From NCBI GenBank assembly GCA_004154925.1, contig QJNS01000257.1, positions 1 to 64,000 of the forward strand: a stretch of 64,000 bases of DNA, given 5' to 3'. The position numbers and the translations under genes were made by a program. The notes below the pieces were generated by a model. It saw nothing but the letters and a program-made list of their open reading frames with translations, was not told the origin of the DNA and ran no database searches. The DNA comes from Monosporascus cannonballus. Taxonomy: Eukaryota; Ascomycota; Sordariomycetes; Xylariales. This document shows positions 47,485-58,857 of this stretch, one piece after another; position 1 is the stretch's first letter, and each line of letters begins with the position of its first letter.

Positions 47485-48926
47485 ATGCTCGCAGCACGGC
47501 CGTTCAGGTCCCGAGGAGCTGCCGCGACTTCGCTACCGAAGAGATCCGCCCGCCGACCGATTGCGCCGCAATGCTTGGCAACGGCAGCCGGTGCCGGTGC
47601 GGGGGTCTCGACCCCGCTGACGGCCGTCCGCCACAAGTCCGGACCGTACGGGTACACGCAGGCCAAGTCGCTGGTGTTCAGTAAGTTCGGCGAGCCGGGC
47701 GATGTCCTCAAGTAAGTGCGCCTATCTTCTCTATCTAGTCTGTCTGCGTCTACATATCGATCTATCCATCACCACATTCGCTTAGTTGCTACGAAAGAGA
47801 CATGGTAGGGTAGCATATAGCATATACAACACACACAAACCCACCTAAGAAACTTGCCAGTTAGCTAGCTAACCAGCCCCCGCTGGCTAGACTACACACG
47901 CACTCGATCTCGCCGACACTGCCCTCGTCCTCGGTCCTCCTGCGCGCCCTCGCGGCGCCCATACACCCGGCGGACGTGAACACGATCCAGGGGACGTACG
48001 GCGTGAAGCCGTCCTTTAGCCCGCTAATCGGGACGATGGAGCCGTCGGCGATCCCAGGCAACGAGGGCGCGTTCGAGGTGCTGCAGTCGTCCTCGCCCTC
48101 ATTCCAGAAGGGCGACTGGGCGATCCCCGCGAAGACTGGGTTCGGCACCTGGCGCACGCACGCCGTGGCGGCCGCGGACGAGCTGATCCGCGTCGAGCGG
48201 GAGGGCATCAACCGGCTGCAGGCCGCCACCGTGTCCGTCAACCCGTGCTCGGCCTACCGCATGCTGCGCGACTACGTGACCGAGCCCACGCCGCTGAGGG
48301 AGGGCGACTGGTTCATCCAGAACGGCGCCAACAGCGGCGTCGGGCGCGCCGCCATCCAGCTGGGCCGCCTCTGGGGCCTGCGCAGCATCAACGTGGTGCG
48401 CGCGCGGCCCCCGCCCCAGGAGACGGACGCGCTGCGCGACGACCTGCGCGCGCTCGGCGCGACGCACGTCGTCACGGAGGACGAGCTACTAGCGCGCGAC
48501 TTCGGCGACAGGGTCGGGGAGTGGACGTCGGGCGCGGGCAGCCCCGGGATAAGGCTGGGCCTCAACTGCGTGGGCGGGAAGAGCGCGCAGGCGCTGGCCA
48601 AGGCGCTGGGCCGCGGCGGCACGCTGGTGACGTACGGCGGCATGGCGCGGCAGCCCGCGGTGCTCCCCACGGGGCTCCTCATCTTCAAGGACGTGCGGTT
48701 CCGCGGCTTCTGGCTCAGCCGCTGGGCCGACGCGGACCCGGCCGCCAGGGCCCGCACCGTCGCAGAGATCCTGGACCTGGTGAGGGCGGGCCGCCTCAGG
48801 GACGTCCCCGTCGTCGAGATCCCCTGGGACTGGGACACCGACGAGCAGACGCTCAAGGCCGCCGTGCAGGGGACCCTCGAGGGCTTCAGGGCCGGGAAGG
48901 GCGTCCTCGTGTTCGGTGAGACGTGA
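47485..48926 (+). CDS. etr1: mitochondrial enoyl-[acyl-carrier-protein] reductase (Etr1/MECR)
   Basis: Reduces trans-2-enoyl thioesters with NADPH in the last step of each mitochondrial fatty-acid synthesis cycle, needed for lipoate and respiration. Two exons, 47485-47711 and 47891-48926, with a 179-bp intron (GTAAGT...GCTGGCTAG, branch GCTAAC) give 420 residues. The N-terminus (MLAARPFRSRGAAATSLPKR) is a mitochondrial presequence; RHKSGPYGYTQAKSLVFSKF opens the MDR-type fold. The family catalytic Tyr is Tyr112 in IQGTYGVKP, next to HPADVNTIQ. The nucleotide-binding loop is QNGANSGVGRAAIQLGRLWG near residue 220, followed by GGTLVTYGGM and FRGFWLSRW. The second exon is extremely GC-rich although the start codon is only about 220 bp from an AT-rich transposon block. 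Confidence 0.95.
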
Positions 48927-49540
48927 GCGAGGCGGACAAATGAGGGGAAGAATACGCAGAGGGAGGGGGACAATGCCGCTCGGCTGAGAGCTTGGAGCGA
49001 GTGACTTCGAGTATTGTATATAGGGAAAGAACGGATGAAAAGTTGGCAGACCATCAGACCGGGGGCGGCAACCGTTATTGGGGAATTAGATCTCCGAAGG
49101 AAACTGAGATCTGTGTATAGTCACGCAACTCCTAATACGCCATGTCAAACTTTATGATGTGTACCTGGAATGCTTGTAAAATTGCTATGCTGGTGAATTG
49201 GCAAAACCTTGAATAATTCCCTTCGCTCAATAGTTGATACTGGGATATTTGCCCGTTTATCCACCTCTCTCCCCGGGGTGACAATGCAGCGCCAATGAGA
49301 GACAAAATATGAGATTCCAGCAACCCATTCCCTCGGAAAGTGAACTCTAGCCTCAATTGCCTAGGCACGAGTCATCGCTGAACCAGGGGCGGTATTTCCC
49401 ATTCTTCTGGCATTATCTAACACCTCTGCTAGCTGCCCCATCCTCTCTAGTCCTCTGCCTCTCTATCCGCTTCTTGAATCCCACCGCTTCTTCGCCGGCT
49501 GCTGTACAGACCTGGCATGGTCAAATCGTAGACCGCTTAC

Positions 49541-50193
49541 CTATGACGTGGGGATAGCATGCTCTTTGGTCCACGCCCTCGCCGTGGCGATTGCCTTGTT
49601 CTCGTCCTCCTTCCAGGCCTTCGCCACATCAGCCGCTAGAGGGTCGTCAGGGTTAGGAGCACCGAGGAGGGCCTGGATAGACAGGAGGATGGTGCGAATC
49701 TGGAGGGCCGGCGACCAGTTATCTGCAAACGCATCAGATTAGTTAGTCCGGCCACGAGACTTCTAGCAAACGTCGCCGGGAGCCGCCGGTCATCTTACTT
49801 TTGAGCACATCCAAGCAGATTCGGCCCAGTCGGTCGACATTGGGATGATAGATCTTAGTGAGGAAGCGGATCTTCGGCGGCACCATGGGATAATCCTCCG
49901 TTAGAAATAGCTCGAGCTTGAACTTGCCCCCTGCGGACCAGATCAGCGTGGGATCCAGATTGCTTCAGGGTGGCGTAGGACGTACCCTCGTATGGTGATC
50001 CTTGCGGACCGTGGATCTCGACATCGAAATATCTGAGGTTGTCCTCATGGGGAACGGCACTGATACCCGGGACACTGCGGAAGCGTTAGATAATTCACCT
50101 CAGACAAGATGGGACGAGGAAGTGGCGGTGATGTACTTACGGCTCGGTCATTAGTCGCTCCGTCTCCTTGACAATCCGCTTCGGCAACGCCAT
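49541..50193 (-). CDS. ubc13: ubiquitin-conjugating enzyme E2 Ubc13
   Basis: Ubc13 pairs with the Mms2 variant to build Lys63-linked ubiquitin chains, mainly in error-free post-replication repair on PCNA. Four exons, 50193-50141, 50074-49986, 49930-49799 and 49722-49541, with introns of 66, 55 and 76 bp. The joins are all in phase and give 151 residues. Sequence starts [15 protein letters not shown] and carries the UBC fold landmarks [31 protein letters not shown], and the active-site Cys86 in [20 protein letters not shown]. It ends [13 protein letters not shown]. The length is normal for the family. Convergent with ETR1 and divergent from the WDR59 gene. Confidence 0.96.
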
Positions 50194-51163
50194 CTTTTAC
50201 TACGTAGTCCAGGTGACAAGCCTAGTATGGGTGTCCTGGTCGTGGAGGACCAGAGTCTTCAGACCGGAAATCCCTCTCGTCGGGAATTCACAGAGGTCGT
50301 TTGCAAGGCTGCGTTTATCAGAGCCGGCCGCCTGAATCTGTTATCAGGACAGGTAGAGACGGTGAACTATCCGCAGCGAGGTAGAACGGTTAGCGAGAAT
50401 AAAAGGTAGGTTAGACCTCAGGTACGGACAGCTTCTGTCTACTTCTACTACATAGAAGAGAGGCCGGGGTCCGTGATAGGAAATCGGCGATAAGGAATCA
50501 ATGCTAGATAGTCGACAGTGATGACTTAGGTAAGACTTTGAAAGGTTGGCTGGGGGATAGGTGGACGGGGGGGATCTTTGCTGTGCTCGTGTCGTAGGGT
50601 TTAACGTTAAATTGATGCAACACTGCACTGCCCCTCCAAAGATCAGGTGGAGATAAAGCTGGGATATCCAGAACCACCCGTGAGGACGTCATTTGCATGG
50701 ATAGCGCCTACCGCCCTTTAGGTATTTCCGAGCCGATGATCCAGCAGGGTCCACGGCCCAAGGGGTGCCTACAAACATGAGCCGGGCGCTCGGACCACAT
50801 CAGATAGGAACTTGATCTTTAGCGTACTTATTAGCGTCTTTAGCGCCTTACGGATATGGTGTCCGGGCGTCTGTATGTATCTGACTTCACCTCCCCTGCA
50901 TGAAGTCTACAAATGGTTCATGATAGCTTCATCTCTCATCCCCATCACAGGCTGGCTGCAACCATGGGCCTGCTCCAATGAAAAGCGCGGCTGCGTGAAA
51001 TTCGAATCGGCGACTCAAGCAGCACATGAGTGGTCGGATGGATCCTGCCGAGAATTAGTAATATGTCTAACACGGGGACGTGATGAGAGGCTTGTCATTC
51101 ACCCAATGCCGCCAAAAACATCCTTATCTCCTGGTCACCTGAACTGGGTGCAAAAAAGCCACC
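50194..51163. promoter_or_regulatory. divergent promoter region of UBC13 and WDR59/MTC5
   Basis: About 970 bp between diverging start codons with no credible coding frame. Specific sites could not be assigned. Confidence 0.45.
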
Positions 51164-54100
51164 ATGCCTTCCATATTAAATCACGCTTTTGACGTGTCAA
51201 AGAAAGGGAAGGTTCTTAAGTCGGCTTACGACAGCGAGACTTTTGATGTTGATGGAACAATACATGTGGCCGGCCTTGTTGGTTCGGCCACCATATCGCC
51301 ATCTGGTCGCGACATTGCTCTTGCCTCGTGAGTCACTCTATTCTACGCGAGTTCATAAAGGTGTTGCTAACGCTATCTGCCAAGACCGGAAGGTCTTTCC
51401 ATCATCGACCTTGATTCCCCGTATAGTCCACCGAGAAAGCTCAGCAGCCATGGTTCGCCTTGGCTGGTGGTCGACGTTCAGTGGTCGCCTTTCGCGGCCC
51501 GCGACTACTGGGTGGCATCTACAGCAAACCATCGATGTCTCGTATGGAATCTCAATCTGAGGGAAGACTCGGCTACGGGAGCCATCGAGCATTCCCTCCA
51601 GGGCCACAGCAGAGCCATCACGGACATCAACTTCTCTGCGCATCATCCTGACTTCCTCGCTACGTGCGCGGTGGACGGTTATGTGCATTCTTGGGATCTC
51701 CGAAAGCCGAGACAGCCTGTCCTGACCTTCTGCGACTGGCTGGCCGGAGCAACCCAGGTCAAGTACAACCGCCAGGATAATCACATCCTCGCATCGTCTC
51801 ACGACAGGTGGTTACATATCTGGGATGAAAGGAAGCCGTCAACCCCTCTGAAGTCGATTAGTGCGCACACATCGAAGATCTATGGGCTTGACTGGAATCG
51901 CACTAGCCCAACTGGCATTGCCACGTGCTCGCTCGACAAGAGCATCAAGCTGTGGGACTACGAGGCTTCCGACAAGCCAGAGAGAATAATCCAGACCAGC
52001 TTCCCCGTATGGCGCGCTCGTTATACTCCCTTCGGATGGGGTCTACTTGCCATGCCACAGAACGATCCAGGCAACCTCTACTTGTATGACAGGCGGCTTG
52101 ATGAAGATGAACCCCGAGATGGCCCCGTTGAACCTGTAAAGATGTTCTCTGGCCCTGCGAACTGTAAGGCCAAAGAGTTCCTCTGGCGTAGCCGCGGTGG
52201 GATAACCGACGAAGGAATCGACAACCGAGAATTTCAACTTGTCTCCTGGGGCGAGGACAACGAGCTGCGTCTCCATAGAGTGGATCCGGAGGTTCTCGAA
52301 TCTGTCGGTCACATCAAAGGGGCCCCGGCCCTGAATAAATTCAATTTAACCCGAAAAGGCGCTACCTATAAGACCTTCAGGACCGTCGACGACAGTCCGA
52401 TGGAAAGGAGAACGGCTACTATGAGTGATCCGCGTCCGGGCAGTTGCGGAGGTCAGTATAGTCGAAATGCTTACATCCCAGGGATGCAGACCATGCCATC
52501 CAACTATTCTCGCCCCGGCACTGCATCGGCGTGGAGAGGCCTTTCAATGAGAGCGAAATCCAAGACTGGGAAGCCCAGCGATCGCAGTCGCGACCAGCTC
52601 GGCTGGATGAAAGGCATTACGATGAGCAAAAGGAGGATATCACGTGGAATCGACTCGCCCCAGAGAAAAGAATCTAAAGACTCGTCTATGTTGGGCCCCG
52701 GGTTTCACGACAACCACTGGGGGGACCCGGAGACGGTGCAAGAAGAGATCCTTCGCGTCAGCCAGCAGCTGCCTAATGTGCACTGGGAAAATGTGGATAT
52801 GGACAAGCTGACCTTACAGGCTTCTCTGGAGGGCCCATGGGGTGCAGATAACAATACCATCTACATAACAGTCCACGTGGACATCCCTCACAACTATCCG
52901 AAGTCGAGGCCCCCAAGATTCTTAATCGAAAAGACGGCCTTAATGTCGGAGCAGACACATAGGAAACTTGATCGGGATGTTCAACAGCTGGCAAACCAGT
53001 TCTCAAAGAGGCGGCAGAACTGCCTCGAAGTCATTTTCAGCTACTTCCTAGGCGAGACTGACTTGTCGAACAGTGACTCGTTCTTTAAGAACGTGAGAGA
53101 TCTGGATGACTATCTCGACGGGCTCGCGGATGAGAGCTCAAGCGAGGACGACGATGATATCCCTGCCGGAGGCTCAGCCTCCATGTCTCAAGAACTGACC
53201 GCTAGTATGGAGCTCGATGCGACTCTCGCACCTAGCAACCGAGCTGCCATACCACCGGACCCGTGTCGGTGCGGAGCGCGATTTTCGAACGACGGCAGAC
53301 TAGTCTGCTTCTTCCCCAGCAAAGAGGCGAAGAATCAACTATTCAGTCACTCAGATGCTTACAAGGAGCGGCTGAAATACGAACCAACCTTTGCAGGCTT
53401 TGGTAGACTCCAGCCGGACCCTACGCCACCGAGGCGAAGATACGTCCAAGATGAGACTTCTGCAACCGAGGACCAGTCAGACTCTGACGAGTCCAGCAGC
53501 TCGTCCACGAGTTCCAGTGACTCCGAGACCACTTACATGCACAAGATCAACATGTGGTATCTCCCCGGACGGCGCCTCAGAAAGACGTTTAGCAGCACCC
53601 TTTCCCTGCACTCAAGCGGCGGAGGCACCGGAATTGGCACCGGAACCGGAACAGGTACCAGTAGAAGACGCCCCGCAAAACCTAAGTACATCCTATCCAT
53701 ACACAACTTTTCCCGTGAGCTACCTTCCCAGCGAGGATTTGCCCAAGAGTACTGCATTTTCGGCGATGGTGCCGAAGTCTGCGAGCACAATGCAAAGGTT
53801 GCCGAGAAGTATAGCCGCTCGGACCTTGTGGACGTCTGGAGATATGCTGCTCTAGTCCTCCGGAAAGACATCCCGCTCGAGCTCTTAGACCATAGACACC
53901 ACGATACGTCAATCTTGGTCATCGCCAAAGACGCCGTGGCACGGACCAAAGAGGAACGGATGGCCACAAGCAATGCAGGCTGCAATGTCCTTACAGGTCG
54001 CATGAAATGGGGTGAACATCCCCTTGCGAAAGAACTGGTACGCGAACTTTTCGATTACTTCGAAAACATAGCCGATATACAGATGCTTGCCATGCTTTCG

Positions 54101-55717
54101 TGCATATTCAGTGAGTCGATCACTGGAGACGGCGCGACTGCTTATGCGGAGTCGCACCTCTCGCAGCCGGAGACGCCACTAGCCGTGAAGGCGCCTGCGT
54201 TCTCGTTGGACTACTTCCCCACCGATGCATCGTTATGGCATTCTAACTCCAGACCCCATTATAACTCGGCAGTCTCAACCCCAAAGACCGCACATACACC
54301 TCTCCATACCTCGGGATCTTACGGATCCGACGGAGGAGCGTGGGAAGGTGATCCTGGTTCGAACTCTTATTCATGCGGTGAGACTCCGCCAAGCAGGACT
54401 CCCCGCGATCTTCTCTCGGATGGCGATCCTACTCAGAGTCTATCCACGTCCCCGAACAACAGATTGTTGCACCGCGCTAGCAACGCCCTATCCTCAGCGT
54501 CGGGTTTTGCGGCCAGCTTCCCCAGGGCTTTCGCGAGCGTGGCATCCACATCACCTCCGAGCCGCAAGCGACAAAGCCCGGGAGAGAATTTCTTAGCCAA
54601 CCTTGCCCCTTCAAACATAACATGGGGCGGGTCGACCATCTTAGGGCCCACATCCGAACCCTCAGCAACCGCCCGCAATTCTCTCAGCGATGACGAGGCG
54701 CGACGAGACAATCCTCTACCACTCGTGTGCTACGGTGTATCCGCCGAGGTGGAAGACCAGTCCATCTTCGACGACGACGGTTGGCTTACGACACCCCTCC
54801 TTGAACCCGCTCGCGATGCCGTCTTTGCAAGTTATCGTCACGCATACGCCGAGATGCTACAGATGTGGGGCCAGCCTCTCGCTCGGCTTGAGATCCTGAA
54901 GTTCAACGTCCTGAAGCAAGATCCGGACGGCACGACTCTGGACCCATTCGGAAGCTGGAGTGCCAGAGGGGACAGTTATCACGACTCATACCACAGCCCC
55001 GATAGCGTGAGCCAAGCTTCACAATCCTACCACGGCGGCGCCCCTAATATCGTCCTCGGCAAGAAGGAGCAGTTGCAGGCAGTAATCAATTCCGGTCGTG
55101 GCATCGACGTCAAGGGACTTTGTCGCGTCCATGAGACGCAACTAGAACCGATGCAATCCACCCATCCGAGCGCCAAGGTCGGTGGCGCAGTAGGAACATG
55201 TGAGCGCTGCAAGCGCACGCAAACGCAGCTCATGTGTGTCTATTGCTGCGAACCCATCGACGCGCTATATTGTCCGTGTCTGACCTGCGGCTGCGCCACC
55301 CACGAGTCGTGCCTCGCGGAGTGGTACGCGGCAGGCGAGACGGAGTGTCCGGCCGGCGACGAGTGCCTCTGCGTAGAGCACGCGAGCCAGGGCGTAGTCG
55401 AGACCTACGCAGCCATGATGGGTGCCGTGCGACAACAGAGCAGGGTCCGCAAGCCCTCAGACGAGAAGTCGGAGGCCACCGGAGGTGGCCCGAGCTTCGA
55501 GAGGAACGACTGGGAGAAGGTGGCCGGCGGCGCGAACATCCCCTACCCCGACGGCCAGGGAAAGCCCATGGAACGCTCCCAGTCTCACATGCCGCTGTCC
55601 GCTGCCAAGTTCAGCCTGGGCAGCCGGCTGAAGAAGTCCGCCGGGCAGTGGGGGAGCACGACGTCGCTGCGTAAGAAGTCGACGTCGACGAGCTCGGCGC
55701 TCGGCAGGGGCACATGA
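51164..55717 (+). CDS. mtc5: WDR59/Mtc5-type subunit of the GATOR2/SEA complex
   Basis: Exon 1 (51164-51327) and exon 2 (51385-55717) join across a 57-bp intron (GTGAGT...CCAAG, branch GCTAAC) for 1,498 residues starting MPSILNHAFDVSKKGK. Domains in order are an N-terminal WD40 propeller to about residue 365 (VDVQWSPFAARDYW, GHSRAITDINFS, ATCSLDKSIKLWDYE), an RWD domain about 505-615 (VQEEILRVSQQLPNVHWENV), long disordered Ser/Thr/Pro stretches, and a C-terminal RING-like zinc domain about 1325-1395 (CERCKRTQTQLMCVYCCEP, CGCATHESCLAEW). This is the WDR59/Sea3 layout; that complex sits on the vacuole and controls amino-acid signalling to TORC1. A short GTGTGTGTS tract near residue 810 comes from a trinucleotide-like repeat. 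Intact. Confidence 0.93.
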
Positions 55718-56734
55718 ACGAAGCGTAGAATTTGGAAGGTGGAACATGAAACGTGGAACGGAAACTCGTACGTGAGTGATGGATTCTGTACCACGATTGG
55801 CTGTGCTTCCGGATTTTGAACTTCGAGCTCGAGATTTTGTGCGCCCTGACTGACGTTGGATGTGTGACAACGTTGTGTCCGAGAGGCCCGGCCTATTGGG
55901 TGTTTTGTTTGTCCCAAAAAAAGGGGCGCCTGGTTGTATTATTAACTAGCAGTATGCTTGCTAGCTATGTATGGATAAGTAATTCAGAAAGTGATTTATT
56001 TGGTTCGGCGGCCGTCGTCGGATCTGAACGCGACCGCCCTTGCTTGGCTGCATTACACACGCGTTACACCACCAGAGCCGGACTTAGTGTGCCTGTGAGA
56101 GGCAGATATGTCTGCATACGTAACTGGGGTGTGAATATGACAGTGGAATGTTGGCACGACTTAACCGAACCATCCGAGATGTTGCGGAACCGGGGACGCC
56201 GGCCGTCCGCCGCATCGGCCATCGACGACATTTGCCATACGGAGCTAGCTTTGAGGATATCTGGGCATGGCGGACTAATAACGGGAACCATAAGAGCAAA
56301 GAAAGACGCTCGTGGGTATCGTAGAATAAAATTGTCCGAGATACCTCGTATTATGTATATCCACCACACCTGAGCCTCTCCCATTTCCCTCCGTACTTTT
56401 TCGCCTGTTCGCATCAGTTCCACCGCTAGGAGAACTCAAAGAAACATATTCCAACCGTCTCCGTATTCACGATGCCCGCCTACCCCCGCCGCGCAAATCG
56501 TCATTGTTTGATCACCACACCAGGTTCCCAGCAGAAGAACCACACAGGTGCAGCTAACCATCATACTGCCACAGCCCGTCGCCGGACGTACTCCACCGTG
56601 TCCGCACAACGCCACGCACCCACGACACCAAGCACTGACACGCACTGACATCCACACACATGGATACCATGCATCACCCACCACCCGTCCATCCATCCAT
56701 CCCACGCCCAGCCACCGCGGCCGCGGTCCACGGC
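55718..56734. other. intergenic region between convergent genes
   Basis: The frame 55816-56373 opens in the 3' flank of the WDR59 gene and shows no family resemblance or splice support. From 56530 the DNA is CA/CC-rich on the plus strand (CACACAT, CATCCATCCATCC at 56690-56702), i.e. the 3' flank of the minus-strand secreted-protein candidate. Confidence 0.45.
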
Positions 56735-57114
56735 CTACACCGGCGGGACGCACTCGCACATCTGTCTGCACCGGCTCGTGGGGTCGTAGTGGCAGTTGCA
56801 CGACGGCGACCCGTCGCAGAAGCACAGGGCGCCGCAGAGGGCCTGGAAGGCGCCCCCCATGCACTCCATGGCCCAGACCGTGGGCCGCGGGGTCGGCGGC
56901 GAGGTGGGGGGGAGGGTTGCGCCCGTGAGCGTCGTGTTGGCGGCTGTTGTGTTGGCCCAGAAGCGTGCAGGCGGCGACGCGGCCGCGGCGGTGACGAGTA
57001 GGAGGAGGATGGGGATGGAGGATGGGGGCGTGCACTGGGCCTGGTGGGGGGCGGTTAGTATGGGATAGGACGTGGGAGGGGGGGTGGTGTGCGGGTGCGT
57101 GGACTCGCCTTCAT
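56735..57114 (-). CDS. candidate small secreted cysteine-rich protein
   Basis: The frame 57040-56735 has a clear acceptor just upstream (branch ATACTAAC, then CCCACCAG). The nearest usable ATG is at 57114: ATG AAG followed by GCGAGT. A 68-bp GC-AG intron (57108-57041) would join the six-base exon in frame and yield 103 residues. The N-terminus MKAQCTPPSSIPILLLLV with TAAAASPPA reads as a signal peptide and cleavage site. Two N-glycosylation sites follow (ANTTAANTT). The C-terminal 45 residues hold nine cysteines (ECMGGAFQALCGALCFCDG, CNCHY, CRQMCEC). The layout is that of secreted Cys-rich fungal proteins, some of which act as effectors. I do not recognise the family. The start exon is the weak part; a GT donor further upstream remains possible. 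Confidence 0.5.
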
Positions 57115-58857
57115 CGTGGTGGGGTTCAGGGGCGATTCCCGGGTAGGACGAGCGGGCGAGGCGAGGCTTCTCTAGTTGGGTTGACGAATTCAAGACAGGT
57201 ATGGATGCGTATAGCTGCCTGTGTATGCAGTATGGAAAATCAGAAATCCACCAGCGATCAACTGTCAGAGCGAAGTCCGTAGGTGACTTGTTTGCCGGAC
57301 GGCGGGTTAGGCCAGATTTTAATCACGTATAAACGGGGCTTGGTATGACCTGCCCTGGCCGCAGCACTTACCTCTTCTAATACACCGTACGTAGAGTCTT
57401 TTCCCTGGGAAGGAATCTCAAGGACGCTTTCTCTTCAATAAGACCCAGAAGTCTTCAACTCGCTAAAGCATCAAGAGCAGTTCATCCTCAGCCCAGTCCA
57501 CGGAGACGAAGGCGATTTGGCCTGCTTAAGTAACCCGCAAATATACCCCCTTAGATTAAGAACCGCAGATATATCTACCTAGGTATATAGCCACATCACT
57601 CGTAACGACACTCTTTGTCATTCTGATCACATACACATTCGTCCGTCCGATCTCAAGTGTGTGCGTGTATCCGGTTCCTCAAACAACCACAACCGGCACC
57701 AGCACGCAAGCAAAGCAAGGCCATACGTAGCACACGCGCAACACCACCATACACACGGAACCATATACACCGGCATACTCGGACATACCGACGTGACATA
57801 ATCTTGGGAGCATTTTTCCACTCGGGGAAAGGGATCCGTAGGCCCGTTCGACTATCTCGTGCTACCGGTATTTTCCCCAACTTTACCCGGGGCCCCATGG
57901 ATACGTCGATCACGGCAAGACGCCATACCTACGTATTCAGGTACACGAGCGGAGTGGTTCATCTAGTTCATCCCCCGCCCGGAGGACCGCGACGTACGTG
58001 TGAGGCGATGGTAACGCGCGTGGACGGGATCGGCGGCGGCAGCCAGAACTCTACCTAATTCACAACCTACATGTAGTACTCTGCATACGGTCTATCCTCA
58101 GGTGATTGGATATCCGGATAAGGCAATCGTACGGATCGCGAAACGTCATGGCTGCCGGCAGCCGCAAAACGTGGACGGATGCATGGGTGCAGGCTAAGCA
58201 ACTGGCTGCATATAAGGGCCGGTCTGTCTGCGTTAAGCTGGGTGGTGGGTGTGCCCGATGCTTGATTGCGTTCGGATGTGTTCGGCCCATTGCAAGCCCT
58301 CGTTTATCTGTCGGTGACATGGACTTTTCGGAAACCAATCCCTCACGCTCCCGTACTCGAGCCGTTGATAGGCGTAACCTTTTTGGAAATTGGGTGGATA
58401 CAGAGCAGCTTATGCAAAATTATCCGGCATGCCATGTATACTTAGGTAGTTGGCAACAAAAAGTATAGGCAACTTACAGACTGATCTTATTGCGGAAGAA
58501 TAGAAAAGAACTAGATCGTAAGAGCCATTTCAGCTGCTTTGCTTGCAATGGGTGTTAACGCGCATGAATCACAATGACCTTTCAGCGCCTTAGAGACATC
58601 TCGCAGGCTAAATGTATGAGAAAAATTTGGAAGAGCCGACAAGGTCCCATCGGTCGAGTGGATTAGAGCGACGGGGTGGTTTGTCTCGAACTGTAAGTGG
58701 ACCGGCAGTATACCCCCATGTCGAATCCGAATCTAGGTATGAATCTAGGTATGTTCCAATCGCGTATCGAACGCTTGTGACCTGGGGAAAAAAACTGCAT
58801 ACGGCTACTTCTCCGAGAAAATACACTGAGCTCCTCTGTCTACATTCATACAATAAA
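57115..58857. other. intergenic region without recognised genes
   Basis: Short frames only. A directly repeated GAATCTAGGTAT occurs at 58729-58752. No RNA gene or transposon border was found. Confidence 0.45.

Noticed and set aside
48245..48919. Long plus-strand frame overlapping ETR1 in another phase, and a minus-strand frame 48272-49054
   Set aside because: Both lie over the very GC-rich ETR1 exon, are Arg/Ala/Gly/Pro-rich translations without family resemblance, and only ETR1 has conserved motifs.
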